A DNA stretch of 64,000 nt from an uncultured Pontibacter sp. (GCF_947499215.1 NZ_CANMNI010000001.1:1-64000); one strand, 5' to 3'. Counted from the stretch's first letter, positions 1-9,267 are shown. A program made the numbers and translations. Notes: generated by a model not told the origin, from the sequence alone.

Positions 1-73
<73 letters not shown>

Positions 74-96
74 GATAATAAGAACAAATAAAGTTG

Positions 97-169
<73 letters not shown>

Positions 170-301
170 GATACTTTATTTGTGTGTTGCCCTATCGTTC
201 TAAAGCGTTGCAAAGGTATAATATAGTTTTTAATATACAAATACCCGCTGCAGGATTTTTTGCCCTTTTACGATAAGCTTTTGAGTATCAAATAGAAATT
301 T

Positions 302-2437
302 TTATCCTCTGAATGCGGCCAGCTGCCGCTGCAGGATGTCGATGCGCTTCTGCGTGTCGTCAATACGCCCTTCGTACTCCTCGCGGAGCTTGTCAGCGTT
401 TTTGGAACGTGCGAAAAACTCGAGGTTGGTGCGCAGCGTCTGGATGTCGTTTTGCAGTTGGGAGATCTCACGGCGCAGCGTCTGTTCCTTTTGGTACAGC
501 TTCTGCGAAGCATCCGGACTGTTGCGCAGTCGGTCTACCTGCAACTGTGCGATCATGGTGGCACGGTCGTCATAATGCAGGTCTGGTACGCGCTCCAGAT
601 AGCGCTCCATGAGCGAGATGAACTTCTCTTCTACTTTGGCGCTTACTCGCTTGTTGCCGGCATCCAGCTGGCCCCACTCCTGCACGATCTTGTTATAGTC
701 GTCCAATGAAGTGGTGGTGTTGGGCTGTGCCAGTTCTTCGGTAATGCGATCGCAGAGGGCCATTTTCTCAGTGGATAGTTTTTCTATCTCAGCGCCCTTC
801 TGCTGCTCTTGTACCTGTTTGCGGTCAAAGAACTCATTGCAGGCCGCACGGAAGCGCTGCCAGATTTTGTCAGAATGCTTATCAGGTACGCGGCCAATGG
901 TCTTCCACTTTTTCTGAAGCTGGATCATTTTCTCTTTGGTGGCATTCCAATCCGTGCTGTCCTTTAGGCTCTCGGCTTCTTCGCAAAGCTCCGTTTTCTG
1001 ACGCAGGTTCTGCATTTTCTGTTCATCCAAGCCCTTAAAGAATTGGTTTTTATGCTGGAAGAAAGCCTTATAGTTACCCCAGAATGTCTTGTTCACCTCT
1101 TCGGCGTATTCTTTTGGCACCAAACCGGCACTGTCCCATTCCTCCTTCAGCTTTTGGATCTCATCGGTCTTGTCGCGCCACTCATTAATGCGGTCTGTAT
1201 TGAAGTTTTGGAACTCCTGCAGACGTGCCAGCAAACCGCGTTTTTTTTCGAGGTTGGCCATTTCAACAGTTTTGCGCTCTTCCATGTAGGTGCGACGGTG
1301 CTCATGCACTTTCTCGGAGGCCTGAATGAAGCGCTCCCAAATAGCGTCGCGCTGTTCGTTCGGCACCGGACCAATGTTCTTCCATTCTTCATGAAGGTGA
1401 CGAAGTTCCTGCAGCGCCTTGTTGATTGATTGCTCATTTTGCAAGGCTTCGGCCCGCTCTATCAGCTGTACTTTCGCATCCAAGTTACGGCGTCTGTCCA
1501 GCTCCTTCATTTCGAAGAACATGCTGCGGTTGTTGTAGAAGATGTCGAGCAAGGCATGGTAAGAATCCCATAGCTCTTGCGCTTCGCCCGGCGGTACCGG
1601 ACCGATGCTCTTCCACTCGTTTTGCAGCTTCTTCAGTTCATCGCTACTGTTCTTAGTTTCAGCTGACTCTACCAAGGTGCGCAGTTGCTGCAGCAATTCG
1701 CGCTTGCGCTCTAAATTACGCCCACGCTGTTCCTCGGTGTGCTGGCGCTCTTGATAGCGCGCCTCGCGGTAGGCGGCATAGAGTTGCTCCAACTCCGTAT
1801 GTTCCATCGGTGCATGGTAGTCAAAGTCCTCTTCGGTACCTCCCTCCTGTCTGAAACGGTCTAGCGCCTGACCTTTTTCGATCTGGAACTTGTCTTCGTA
1901 AAAGCGATGGATCTCTTGGATTTTCTTGTATTTGCGACGGGCATCAGGCCCTTTGAGTAGCTGGTGCAGATGGTGACGCAGTTCATCTATAGACAACTGG
2001 CTATAGTCTGTGTGGTCCTCTTCATCATGCTCCTCCTCATCGTGGTGCTCCCCTTCTGTTGCCTTATTGGTTGGCTGAGTTGTGGTCGTTGAGCTTTCCT
2101 GTGTCTGAGGTGCCTCCTGATCTGGTGCGGCAGTTGCTGCATTTTCAGCTTCAGGTAGATTCGCATCAGCAAATGCCTCCGTTATCTCCTCTGTCTTGGC
2201 AGATTCTTCCGGAGAGGAGAGTTCTGGTTGCATTTCAGGTTGTTCTTCTTTTGGCACACCCTCTTCCGATGGCTGTGCTTGCCCGCCTTCGTTTTTGGCG
2301 TTGATCTCGGCAAGACGTTGCTCTACAATATCCATCGGGGACGATGCTTCCTGCTGTTTTGCTGTTGCTTCGTCCTGCGGCCTTGGCTTGTTTGCCTCGG
2401 CGCCGTTTGTGTCAGTGTGCTGGTTCTCAGTTGTCAT
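302..2437 (-). CDS. DUF349 repeat protein
   Basis: 711 aa. The first ~165 residues are low-complexity and acidic, rich in Glu, Gln, Thr and Pro, followed by a His/Glu-rich stretch. From about residue 230 the protein is charged and helical, with a repeated signature: EWKSIGPVP near residue 274, EWKNIGPVP near 350, EWDSAGLVP near 433, KWKTIGRVP near 510, and a weaker EWGQLD near 588. This is the hallmark of tandem DUF349 (PF03993) repeats. The C-terminus is a Gln/Arg-rich coiled coil. There is no signal peptide or membrane segment, so it should be cytoplasmic. The molecular function of DUF349 proteins is not established as far as I know. The gene lies 28 bp downstream of yqgE on the same strand and is probably co-transcribed with it. 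Start chosen at the first ATG, which opens the acidic domain. Confidence 0.9.
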   Translation of the reverse strand: MTTENQHTDTNGAEANKPRPQDEATAKQQEASSPMDIVEQRLAEINAKNEGGQAQPSEEGVPKEEQPEMQPELSSPEESAKTEEITEAFADANLPEAENAATAAPDQEAPQTQESSTTTTQPTNKATEGEHHDEEEHDEEDHTDYSQLSIDELRHHLHQLLKGPDARRKYKKIQEIHRFYEDKFQIEKGQALDRFRQEGGTEEDFDYHAPMEHTELEQLYAAYREARYQERQHTEEQRGRNLERKRELLQQLRTLVESAETKNSSDELKKLQNEWKSIGPVPPGEAQELWDSYHALLDIFYNNRSMFFEMKELDRRRNLDAKVQLIERAEALQNEQSINKALQELRHLHEEWKNIGPVPNEQRDAIWERFIQASEKVHEHRRTYMEERKTVEMANLEKKRGLLARLQEFQNFNTDRINEWRDKTDEIQKLKEEWDSAGLVPKEYAEEVNKTFWGNYKAFFQHKNQFFKGLDEQKMQNLRQKTELCEEAESLKDSTDWNATKEKMIQLQKKWKTIGRVPDKHSDKIWQRFRAACNEFFDRKQVQEQQKGAEIEKLSTEKMALCDRITEELAQPNTTTSLDDYNKIVQEWGQLDAGNKRVSAKVEEKFISLMERYLERVPDLHYDDRATMIAQLQVDRLRNSPDASQKLYQKEQTLRREISQLQNDIQTLRTNLEFFARSKNADKLREEYEGRIDDTQKRIDILQRQLAAFRG

Positions 2438-2465
2438 GGCTTCAGGTTTTTGCCTTGTTAGCGTG

Positions 2466-3035
2466 TCAGTTTAACCGCGGATCTACAGGATAGTTTGATA
2501 ACACCTTGTATTTACCGCCCATTTGTCGCAGAATGCCGCGCCAAAGGGTATCTGCATCCAAATTAAATAATTTATCTGTAGCATTGTTGTTCACGATCCA
2601 AACATTTTTATCAATCTCCTCTTGCAACTGGCCGGGTGTCCAGCCAGAATAGCCCAGAAAGAAGCGGATATCGTCTGTTGTCACCTCGCCTGCCGCGATC
2701 ATCTGGCGCAACGACTCGAAGTCGCCGCCCCAGTAGATATTGTCGCTTAGTTGCACTGCTTGGGGCAAGCTTGCTAATTGATGCACATAGTGCAAGGTAT
2801 TATACTGAACAGGGCCTCCTATACCCAGTTCGGCTTCAAATTGATCATTGTAAATGTCTACAACATCAGACAGTTTCAGGTTAGACATGCGGTTAAGCAC
2901 CAACCCGAAAGTGCCTTCATCTTCTACGTGGCTACATATCAGGACCACGGTGCGCTCAAAATTAGGGTCACCCAGATAAGGCTCTGAGATTAAGATGCTC
3001 CCATTCTGCGGCTTATTTTCGATTTCTTCCTCCAT
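2466..3035 (-). CDS. yqgE: YqgE/AlgH family protein
   Basis: 189 aa, the usual length for the YqgE/AlgH (DUF179) family. The N-terminal segment ISEPYLGDPNFERTVVLICS is the typical family opening. It is followed by the FGLVLNR strand, a central GGPVQ motif and the FLGYSGWTPGQLQEEI motif near residues 127-142. Family members are small cytoplasmic proteins once linked to alginate regulation in Pseudomonas, but the biochemical role is unclear. The gene precedes the DUF349 gene by 28 bp, suggesting a two-gene transcript. The upstream 272-bp gap shared with divergent pdxH is AT-rich; I saw no clear minus-strand -7 box there. Confidence 0.92.
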   Translation of the reverse strand: MEEEIENKPQNGSILISEPYLGDPNFERTVVLICSHVEDEGTFGLVLNRMSNLKLSDVVDIYNDQFEAELGIGGPVQYNTLHYVHQLASLPQAVQLSDNIYWGGDFESLRQMIAAGEVTTDDIRFFLGYSGWTPGQLQEEIDKNVWIVNNNATDKLFNLDADTLWRGILRQMGGKYKVLSNYPVDPRLN

Positions 3036-3279
3036 GAGTCGTTAGGCGTTAAGGGTGCTTCCCGGCTCTGTGGCGACATTTTGTCGCATTGTGCCGTTTT
3101 ATACCTTATTACGGAAACAAGCCATAAGGGTACAAAAAACAGGAAATAGCACATCTATACGCCACCGCCTATTTACAAACTGCATCTAAATCACGCTCTT
3201 AATATACCTTCTAATTTTATAAAATATTTTTAAATTATTGCAATATTAATTAAAATTTAACCTACAGCCGATTATTTTA

Positions 3280-3287
3280 TAATTTTG
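3280..3287 (+). promoter_or_regulatory. Putative Bacteroidota -7 element for pdxH
   Basis: TAATTTTG matches TAnnTTTG exactly and ends 20 bp before the pdxH start codon, in a strongly AT-rich stretch. No clear TTTG at the -33 position was found at the expected spacing, so this is a half-site only. Confidence 0.4.
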
Positions 3288-3307
3288 GGCAAATCATCGT
3301 TTTCGCT

Positions 3308-3958
3308 ATGGCGCTCCAACATGACATTGCCTCCATCAGGAAGAATTATTCCCGGCAGGCGCTTACTGAAGAATCTGTTTCCAACGACCCCCTTGACCAG
3401 TTTAAGGTATGGCTGAATGAAGCCATCCTTTCGGAAGTACTGGAGCCTACGGCGCTGGTGCTATCTACCGTGTCAGCTGACTACCGTCCTTCGGCAAGGG
3501 TGGTCCTTTTAAAGGAGGTCTCCTCGGACGGCTTTGTGTTTTTCACGAATTATGACAGTCGCAAAGGGAAGGACTTGGCCGAACGGCCTTTCGGCTCAAT
3601 CACCTTTTTCTGGGCGGAACTGGAGCGGCAGGTGCGTATTGAGGGAACGATTGAAAAGGTTTCTGCGGAGGTTTCGGATGTTTATTTTCACAGTCGACCG
3701 CGAGGTAGCCAGATCGGTGCGTGGGCCTCTCCGCAGAGCAATGAGATAAATAGCCGCGAAGAGTTGGAGCAAGCTGAGGCGAAGTTCGAAAATGACTTTG
3801 CCAGTCTGGATGTTGTTCCCCGTCCGCAGCATTGGGGTGGCTATGTATTGAAGCCGGAGCGCATTGAGTTCTGGCAGGGCCGTCCGAACCGTCTGCACGA
3901 CCGCATTGTATTTGAGCAAGCCGACACCCAATGGACCCGCAAAAGACTGGCACCCTGA
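3308..3958 (+). CDS. pdxH: Pyridoxamine 5'-phosphate oxidase
   Basis: 216 aa, matching the family (E. coli PdxH is 218 aa). It oxidises pyridoxamine or pyridoxine 5'-phosphate to pyridoxal 5'-phosphate with FMN and O2 in the cytoplasm. Visible landmarks are the N-terminal IRKNYS segment, the FMN-binding strand pair SARVVLLKEV / GFVFFTNYDSRKG near residues 63-86, SRPRGSQIGAWASPQS near 131-146, and the C-terminal WQGRPNRLHDR followed by the terminal W..RLAP. All conserved blocks are present, so it should be active. A -7-like box lies 20 bp upstream. The DUF1015 gene follows after 29 bp and may share the transcript. Confidence 0.97.
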   Translation: MALQHDIASIRKNYSRQALTEESVSNDPLDQFKVWLNEAILSEVLEPTALVLSTVSADYRPSARVVLLKEVSSDGFVFFTNYDSRKGKDLAERPFGSITFFWAELERQVRIEGTIEKVSAEVSDVYFHSRPRGSQIGAWASPQSNEINSREELEQAEAKFENDFASLDVVPRPQHWGGYVLKPERIEFWQGRPNRLHDRIVFEQADTQWTRKRLAP

Positions 3959-3987
3959 TCCTATACCTATACCTGTAAGCAAACCTG

Positions 3988-5286
3988 ATGGCTGAAATAC
4001 TACCCATAAAAGCATGGCGCTACAAAGAAGAGCTGAGCCAGTCGATTGAAGAACTGACCTCTCCCCTTTTCGATGTGGTGTCGGCAAAACAGCGTGAAGC
4101 GCTGTATCAAAACCCGCTCAACAGTATACATCTTTCGGTACCAAGAGGAGAAAAACCCGCTGACACTGCAGCAGACATGCTGCAAGAGTGGAAATCCTCC
4201 GGTACGGTTGTGCAGGACCCGTTGCCCGGTATTTATGTGTATTACCAGTATTTCCGGCTGCCCGGCAACGACCGCGAATACTGCCGCAAGGGCTTTATCT
4301 GCCACATCAAAGCCTACGACTGGAACGAAGGGGTACTCCTTCGTCACGAAAACACGATACCGAGTGCCGTAAACGATCGCATCGATCTATTGGACAAAAC
4401 GTTGATGAACACCAGCGCCACCCACGGGCTCTATACCGATCCTGACTTTATGCTGGAGCGTTACATGGACGAGAGTGTAAAATCACCACTCTATGTGACC
4501 GAGGACTACCAAGGCGTGCGCGACGTGTTGGCCGTGATTCACGACCGTGATGTTATAAAACACTTTTTAGAGGTATTAGAGTCGCGACAAGTACTATTGG
4601 CTGATGGGCACCACCGCTACGAGGGCTCGCTTGAGTATCGCAAGAAGCGCATGGCCGACAATGCGAACCACACCGGTACGGAAGCCTACAACTATCATCT
4701 GATGTACCTGACCAACACTGAGGCCGACGACCTTCGTATTCTGCCGACACACCGCGTGCTGGAGAAAATAGACCTGACGGACGAGGAGTTTCTGGAGCGA
4801 CTGCGCGAATACTTTGTAGTTACGCCAAAAGAAGATGCTTATGAACTCAACGAGGTGATCGTGGGTAAGAACTGGGCCTTCGGGCTATACCTATCCGGTA
4901 ACGCCTACAAACTGCGTCTGAAGCCGGAGGTACACCATCTGATTGATTGGCCTGTGCCGCAGGAAGTAAAAGACCTTGACCTGACCGTGATGCATTACTT
5001 TGTATTCGAGAAGGTGCTGTGTATAGACCGGGAAGCACAGCGCGACTACCCGGGCCTGAGCTATGTGCGCAACTTCACCGCCTGCGTAAGTCAGGTGGAC
5101 TCCGGCAAAGTGCGACTGGCTCTGATTACCAATGACGTTTCTATGGAACAAGTGAAACGGGTATGCTACAGTGGCGCTATCATGCCGCAGAAGTCCACGT
5201 TCTTTTACCCGAAAACGATTTGCGGATTTTTATTCAGCTCAATCAAAGAAAATGAATTTATCTCGTCCGATACTGCTTGCCTCTAA
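3988..5286 (+). CDS. DUF1015 domain-containing protein
   Basis: 432 aa, the usual length for DUF1015 (PF06245). The family motif LADGHHRYE occurs near residue 205 and is followed by a charged helix (YRKKRMAD). The opening PIKAWRY and the C-terminal MPQKSTFFYPK segment near residues 400-410 are also typical. No signal peptide or membrane helix is seen. The function of DUF1015 is unknown; the conserved DGHHR motif suggests a metal- or nucleotide-dependent enzyme, which is inference only. It follows pdxH by 29 bp, and its last 35 bp overlap the Maf gene in another frame, suggesting translational coupling. Confidence 0.9.
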   Translation: MAEILPIKAWRYKEELSQSIEELTSPLFDVVSAKQREALYQNPLNSIHLSVPRGEKPADTAADMLQEWKSSGTVVQDPLPGIYVYYQYFRLPGNDREYCRKGFICHIKAYDWNEGVLLRHENTIPSAVNDRIDLLDKTLMNTSATHGLYTDPDFMLERYMDESVKSPLYVTEDYQGVRDVLAVIHDRDVIKHFLEVLESRQVLLADGHHRYEGSLEYRKKRMADNANHTGTEAYNYHLMYLTNTEADDLRILPTHRVLEKIDLTDEEFLERLREYFVVTPKEDAYELNEVIVGKNWAFGLYLSGNAYKLRLKPEVHHLIDWPVPQEVKDLDLTVMHYFVFEKVLCIDREAQRDYPGLSYVRNFTACVSQVDSGKVRLALITNDVSMEQVKRVCYSGAIMPQKSTFFYPKTICGFLFSSIKENEFISSDTACL

Positions 5287-5833
5287 CTCCCCGCGCCGGA
5301 AAGAACTTTTAGCCGGACTCGGACTGGAGTTTGAAGTGCGTGTGAAAGAAGTGCACGAGGATTTCCCGGAGCACCTGCAACGTGAGCAGGTAGCTGAGTT
5401 TCTGGCCTCTCACAAAGCCGATGCTTATATCGCCGACCTGCAAAATGAAGTGCTGATCACGGCCGATACGATTGTATGTTTAGGTGAGCGTATTTTGAAC
5501 AAACCAGTCGATGCTTTAGAAGCTTTTGAGATGCTCAAGGCTTTGTCAGGGACGCACCATGAAGTGATCACCGGCGTCTGTATACTAACGAAGAATTCCA
5601 AGACGATCTTTCATGATGTGACTACGGTATACTTTAAGAAGCTGGGCGAAGAGGAGATAAACTACTACATCGAGCATTACCAACCCTTTGATAAAGCCGG
5701 TGCTTACGGTATACAAGAATGGATCGGCAAGATCGGAATAGAAAAGATCGAGGGCTCTTATTTTAACGTAGTCGGCCTGCCTGTTCAGAAGCTCTATACC
5801 TACCTGAAGGATCTTCAGGTGATCACTTTATAA
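5252..5833 (+). CDS. maf: Maf-family nucleotide pyrophosphatase
   Basis: 193 aa from the ATG at 5252. An in-frame ATG at 5171 would add a 27-residue basic tail unlike any Maf protein and deepen the overlap with the DUF1015 gene, so 5252 is preferred. Maf enzymes hydrolyse non-canonical or excess NTPs (dTTP/UTP in the YhdE branch) to NMP plus pyrophosphate. Visible motifs are LASNSPRRKELL near residues 8-19, a KADAY segment, ADTIV with its catalytic-region Asp near 70, the SGTHHEVITGVC block near 99-110, and DKAGAYGIQ near 149-157. The set is complete. It overlaps the upstream gene by 35 bp and is the last gene of the pdxH transcript. Confidence 0.95.
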   Translation: MNLSRPILLASNSPRRKELLAGLGLEFEVRVKEVHEDFPEHLQREQVAEFLASHKADAYIADLQNEVLITADTIVCLGERILNKPVDALEAFEMLKALSGTHHEVITGVCILTKNSKTIFHDVTTVYFKKLGEEEINYYIEHYQPFDKAGAYGIQEWIGKIGIEKIEGSYFNVVGLPVQKLYTYLKDLQVITL

Positions 5834-6026
5834 ATTCTCACTTCACAAATTTCACAGTTTGCAGGTATAGAACAAATCAAATTCTTCCCTAAAAACGGAA
5901 CGATATTATCGCTATAGAACTTAATCTGTTTCATGCTGCAAGATCATATTGCTGGAAAAGCTATTTAACATATTAGCTTAAATTCATTACCGATTTAGCA
6001 CATCATTACTTACTACATATAACTAG

Positions 6027-7214
6027 ATGTCTCTTACCAAATTATACCTAGCCAAAGGAAAAGAACACTCTCTGAAGCGTTTTCACCCTTGGGTTTTCTC
6101 TGGCGCTATCAAAAGAATTGAAGGAACGGAGCCGGAAGAAGGCGACACGGTGGAGGTATATTCCAACCAGCGCGAATTTCTGGGCATGGGCCACTGGGCA
6201 CCGGGTTCTATTGCGGTGCGTGTGTTCTCCTTTGAGCAAGTTGAGCCGGACTATACCTTCTGGAAAAGCAAAGTGCAGCAAGCCCACGATTACCGCAAGC
6301 GCCTTGGTCTGATTGACAATCCGCACACCGATGTGTACCGCTTGGTGTACGCGGAAGGCGATGGCGTGCCCGGCCTAATCGTGGACATGTACAAAGACAC
6401 AGCTGTCATACAGACGCACTCTGTTGGAATGTATTCGGTGCGCGAGCATGTGGCCAAAGCGTTGCAGGAAATTTACGGCCCGCACCTGAAAGCGGTGTAT
6501 GACAAGAGCGCAGAGTCACTGCCAGCCAAATCGCCGGTGCAAGCGGAGAATGGCTACCTGTTTGGCGAGTCGAGCGGCGGTGTGGTCGTGACCGAGAACG
6601 AGAACCAGTTTTTCGTGGATTGGGAAAGCGGCCAGAAGACAGGCTTCTTTATAGACCAGCGCGAAAACCGGGAGTTGCTGGCTCGCTACGTAAAAGACAA
6701 GTCGGTGCTGAACACCTTTTGCTATACCGGTGGTTTCTCGGTATACGCCCTCAACGCCGGTGCCAAAGAAGTGCACTCTGTGGATGTTTCTAAGAAAGCG
6801 ATTGAACTAACGATTAAAAATGGCGAACTGAGTCAGGCTCCAGACCGTCACGAAGCCTTTGCAGTAGATACTTTTGAATTCCTGAAAGGCAAAGAAGACC
6901 GCTACGACGTGATCATTCTGGACCCTCCTGCTTTTGCTAAGAGCCAGAAAGTGCGCCACAATGCCGTGATGGGTTACAAGCGACTGAACGCCGAGGCCAT
7001 GAAACGCATCAAACCTGGCGGTATTCTGTTTACCTTCTCCTGCTCGCAGGTAGTAGACAAATATTTGTTCAATAACACGGTGATGGCAGCCGCCATCGAA
7101 GCCGGTCGTAACATCAAGATCATGCACCACCTCTCCCAGCCTGCCGACCACCCTATTTCCATCTTCCACCCCGAAGGTGAGTATTTGAAGGGGTTGGTGC
7201 TGTTTGTGGAATAG
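6027..7214 (+). CDS. rlmI: RlmI-like 23S rRNA m5C methyltransferase
   Basis: 395 aa, close to E. coli RlmI (396 aa). It has an N-terminal PUA domain (residues ~1-75, with HPWVFSGAI), an EEHI-like middle domain, and a C-terminal class I SAM-dependent methyltransferase domain. Motifs: QKTGFFIDQRENR near residues 203-215, the SAM loop NTFCYTGGFSVYAL near 230, DPPAFAKS near 299-306, and FTFSCSQ near 337-343 carrying the likely catalytic Cys. RlmI methylates C1962 of 23S rRNA in E. coli; the same target here is inferred. A 193-bp gap separates it from maf with no recognisable promoter, and a hairpin terminator follows at 7303. Confidence 0.93.
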   Translation: MSLTKLYLAKGKEHSLKRFHPWVFSGAIKRIEGTEPEEGDTVEVYSNQREFLGMGHWAPGSIAVRVFSFEQVEPDYTFWKSKVQQAHDYRKRLGLIDNPHTDVYRLVYAEGDGVPGLIVDMYKDTAVIQTHSVGMYSVREHVAKALQEIYGPHLKAVYDKSAESLPAKSPVQAENGYLFGESSGGVVVTENENQFFVDWESGQKTGFFIDQRENRELLARYVKDKSVLNTFCYTGGFSVYALNAGAKEVHSVDVSKKAIELTIKNGELSQAPDRHEAFAVDTFEFLKGKEDRYDVIILDPPAFAKSQKVRHNAVMGYKRLNAEAMKRIKPGGILFTFSCSQVVDKYLFNNTVMAAAIEAGRNIKIMHHLSQPADHPISIFHPEGEYLKGLVLFVE

Positions 7215-7218
7215 ATTA

Positions 7219-7262
7219 AGTTTTGGAGTTAGAGAGTTTGAGAGTTGAGGAGTTTAAAAAGT
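7219..7262. repeat. Low-complexity intergenic repeat, left arm
   Basis: Degenerate tandem units of the form GAGTTTGAGAGTT follow the rlmI stop codon. The reverse complement of the segment at 7359-7416 is very similar (both share GGAGTTAGA and GGAGTTTAA), so the two form an imperfect inverted repeat around the terminator at 7303-7330. Confidence 0.6.
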
Positions 7263-7302
7263 ATGAAGACATGATTAATACTCTGGATTTTTTCAGAATA
7301 AA

Positions 7303-7330
7303 AAAGGCCTACCAGTGATGGTGGGCCTTT
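7303..7330. terminator. Bidirectional intrinsic terminator, rlmI / rsmF-like
   Basis: Twelve-base stem AAAGGCCTACCA / TGGTGGGCCTTT with one G-U pair and a GTGA loop, placed between the convergent rlmI (plus) and RsmF-like (minus) genes. It is preceded by an A-run that becomes the U-tract on the minus transcript. Confidence 0.8.
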
Positions 7331-7358
7331 ATGCTTTGAAGTTAAGTACTCTGGAAAA

Positions 7359-7416
7359 GCTCAACTCGTAAAATCTCTAACTCTTAAACTCCCCAACTTT
7401 CTAACTCCAACTTTTC
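7359..7416. repeat. Low-complexity intergenic repeat, right arm (overlaps rsmF-like 3' end)
   Basis: Complement of the 7219-7262 repeat, made of units such as CTAACTC and AAACTCC. It runs through the stop codon of the RsmF-like gene, so the last ~9 residues of that protein (KLELESWGV) are encoded by repeat sequence. Confidence 0.6.
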
Positions 7417-8775
7417 AGGCAATTCCATGCGGATGCGCCACTCTTTGGGATAGTAGTTGTTAAGGCGATTGCCGACTTGTTTGGCCCAGCCAAGTGGAAG
7501 ACCTTTGAATTGGAGTAAGATCCAGTCGTTGCTGTTGCCGCTGATGCCGATGTCTTCTTTGCGAAGATAGCGTAGGGCTGATTCCAGATCGAGTTCTTCG
7601 ATGCGGAAAGCCTCTTTGTTGAGGTACTGTGACAGCGCCAGTGCCTGCAAAGGTTTTAGCTTTTTTCCTTTCGCTTCGGCTATTTCTGTGCCGGCGTAAA
7701 TAACATAGAGGTTCTGGTAGAGTTGGTCGACTTCTTCAAATAGATTTTCAGGTATAACCGAGATTACTTCTCCGTACTGCACCCAAGCAAAACGCTCCGG
7801 CTCAAGTAGCCAGTCGTTTACCATGTTCAGTTCTTTTTTGCCGGCCAGCGTCAGCTTGTATTTTTTCTTTTTAGAAGATCGCTGCGGTTCTTCATACTCG
7901 CCTGCCTTGCGAATGACGGACAAAAAGAAACCTTCTCCCTGTACCTGATGCGGATAGAAGCGGTAACCGGATACTCCATCGAGCGAGGTTGCTTCTATTT
8001 CCCAAGCCGGATCGATTGTGAGCGAAAGCGGTTGGGCGTTTTCCTGATCGGCAAGCCAAGCAATGTTCTGTTCGTTCTCTGCCAGATTCCAAGTACAGGT
8101 ACTGTAAATCAGAATGCCGCCCGGTCGCAGGGCATCCCATACGTCCATCAGGATGCGTTGTTGCCGCTGGGCGCAGAGATTCACGTTTTCATCTGACCAT
8201 TCGTTCATTGCCTGCGGGTCCTTTCGGAACATGCCTTCGCCACTGCAGGGAGCATCTACTACCATCACGTCAAAAAACTCGGGCAGGCGGCCAAAGTCGC
8301 GTGGGTCATTGTTGGTTACTACCACATTGCCGCTGCCCCATTTCGTCACATTCTCTGCCAAGATGCTGGCGCGGCTACGGATCACTTCATTTGCTACTAA
8401 CAAACTATCAGGAGAGATTAGGCTGGCGATGTGGGTCGACTTGCCGCCGGGAGCACCACAGAGGTCCAGCACATGGAGTGGCTGGCTGAGGTCCACGTGC
8501 TGGCGCAGGGCTTGTTCTAAAAACATGGAACTGGCCTCCTGCACATAGTAGCCTCCGGCATGCAGACGCGGATCCAGTGTGAACTGTGGTCGCTCTGGCA
8601 GATAGTAGCCGGTCTGCGTCCAAGGCACACGCGGCAGGCTTGGCTCTCCCTGCAGTTTGTTCGTGTTCAGTCGTATACTGACGGGCGCAGGCTGTTCCAA
8701 GGCTGCCTCAAAGCGGGTATAGTCCGCTCCCAGTTGCCCTTTCATGCGCTCAACAAATGAATGTGGTAATTGCAT
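7384..8775 (-). CDS. RsmF/NOP2-type rRNA m5C methyltransferase
   Basis: 463 aa. This is the RsmB/NOP2 family of SAM-dependent RNA 5-methylcytosine methyltransferases. An N-terminal domain (residues 1-100) precedes the Rossmann core with the SAM loop DLCGAPGGKSTHIA near 103-116. The two signature cysteines are in DAPCSGEGMF near 175 and YSTCTWNLAENE near 224. The C-terminal ~170 residues match the RsmF-type PUA-like extension. E. coli RsmF modifies 16S rRNA C1407; the target here is inferred. The final residues derive from an intergenic repeat (see 7359), implying that the stop codon position drifted. The neighbour on the minus strand is the Nudix gene. Confidence 0.9.
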   Translation of the reverse strand: MQLPHSFVERMKGQLGADYTRFEAALEQPAPVSIRLNTNKLQGEPSLPRVPWTQTGYYLPERPQFTLDPRLHAGGYYVQEASSMFLEQALRQHVDLSQPLHVLDLCGAPGGKSTHIASLISPDSLLVANEVIRSRASILAENVTKWGSGNVVVTNNDPRDFGRLPEFFDVMVVDAPCSGEGMFRKDPQAMNEWSDENVNLCAQRQQRILMDVWDALRPGGILIYSTCTWNLAENEQNIAWLADQENAQPLSLTIDPAWEIEATSLDGVSGYRFYPHQVQGEGFFLSVIRKAGEYEEPQRSSKKKKYKLTLAGKKELNMVNDWLLEPERFAWVQYGEVISVIPENLFEEVDQLYQNLYVIYAGTEIAEAKGKKLKPLQALALSQYLNKEAFRIEELDLESALRYLRKEDIGISGNSNDWILLQFKGLPLGWAKQVGNRLNNYYPKEWRIRMELPEKLELESWGV

Positions 8776-8827
8776 ACCCTAAAGGTACGGCTATTTGATC
8801 GTTTAGGAAAAAGGTTGTTTAGACTTG

Positions 8828-9232
8828 TTATGTAGTGGATTGCTGTCCTGCCATCGCCACAAATTCCCGCACGATCGGGATGTCGGCAGGGCACCAATCG
8901 TAATTGGCCAGATCCTGTGGCACCACCCAATGGTAAGAACGGTGTTCTGTAAGCTTGATCGTTCCTTCATTGTATTGACAGAGGTAAGGTACAAGCTCAA
9001 TGGTTTTGTCTCCATATGCCTGTACAACAGGAGTAAGACGTTGCATCGGGGTGATGCTGAGGTTTAATTCTTCTTGTATCTCACGGATTAGACTGGACTC
9101 TTCTGTTTCGCCGTCCTCCACTTTCCCACCCGGAAATTCCCAAAGCATGGCTTGTGGCATGGTTTCGCTGCGCTGCGTAATCAGCACACGACCATACTGC
9201 TCGATAAGGGCACAAGTAACTTTTGTGATCAT
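8828..9232 (-). CDS. Nudix hydrolase (MutT-like)
   Basis: 134 aa with a complete Nudix box near residues 35-57: G, five residues, E, seven residues, then REIQEEL. It is preceded by the WEFPGGK strand typical of MutT/8-oxo-dGTPase-like proteins. The expected role is hydrolysis of oxidised or otherwise damaged nucleoside triphosphates to NMP and PPi, but Nudix substrates cannot be assigned reliably from the motif. The length equals that of small MutT proteins. It sits 52 bp upstream of the RsmF-like gene and 35 bp downstream of the acyltransferase gene, all on the minus strand, so a loose operon is possible. Confidence 0.92.
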   Translation of the reverse strand: MITKVTCALIEQYGRVLITQRSETMPQAMLWEFPGGKVEDGETEESSLIREIQEELNLSITPMQRLTPVVQAYGDKTIELVPYLCQYNEGTIKLTEHRSYHWVVPQDLANYDWCPADIPIVREFVAMAGQQSTT

Positions 9233-9267
9233 AGTTTATTTAGTAAATAGCGCGAACTTATATTCTT

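Noticed and set aside
3596..4087. Long antisense frame of 163 codons across the pdxH / DUF1015 junction.
   Set aside because: It is a shadow of two well-supported genes, with no domain or compositional support.
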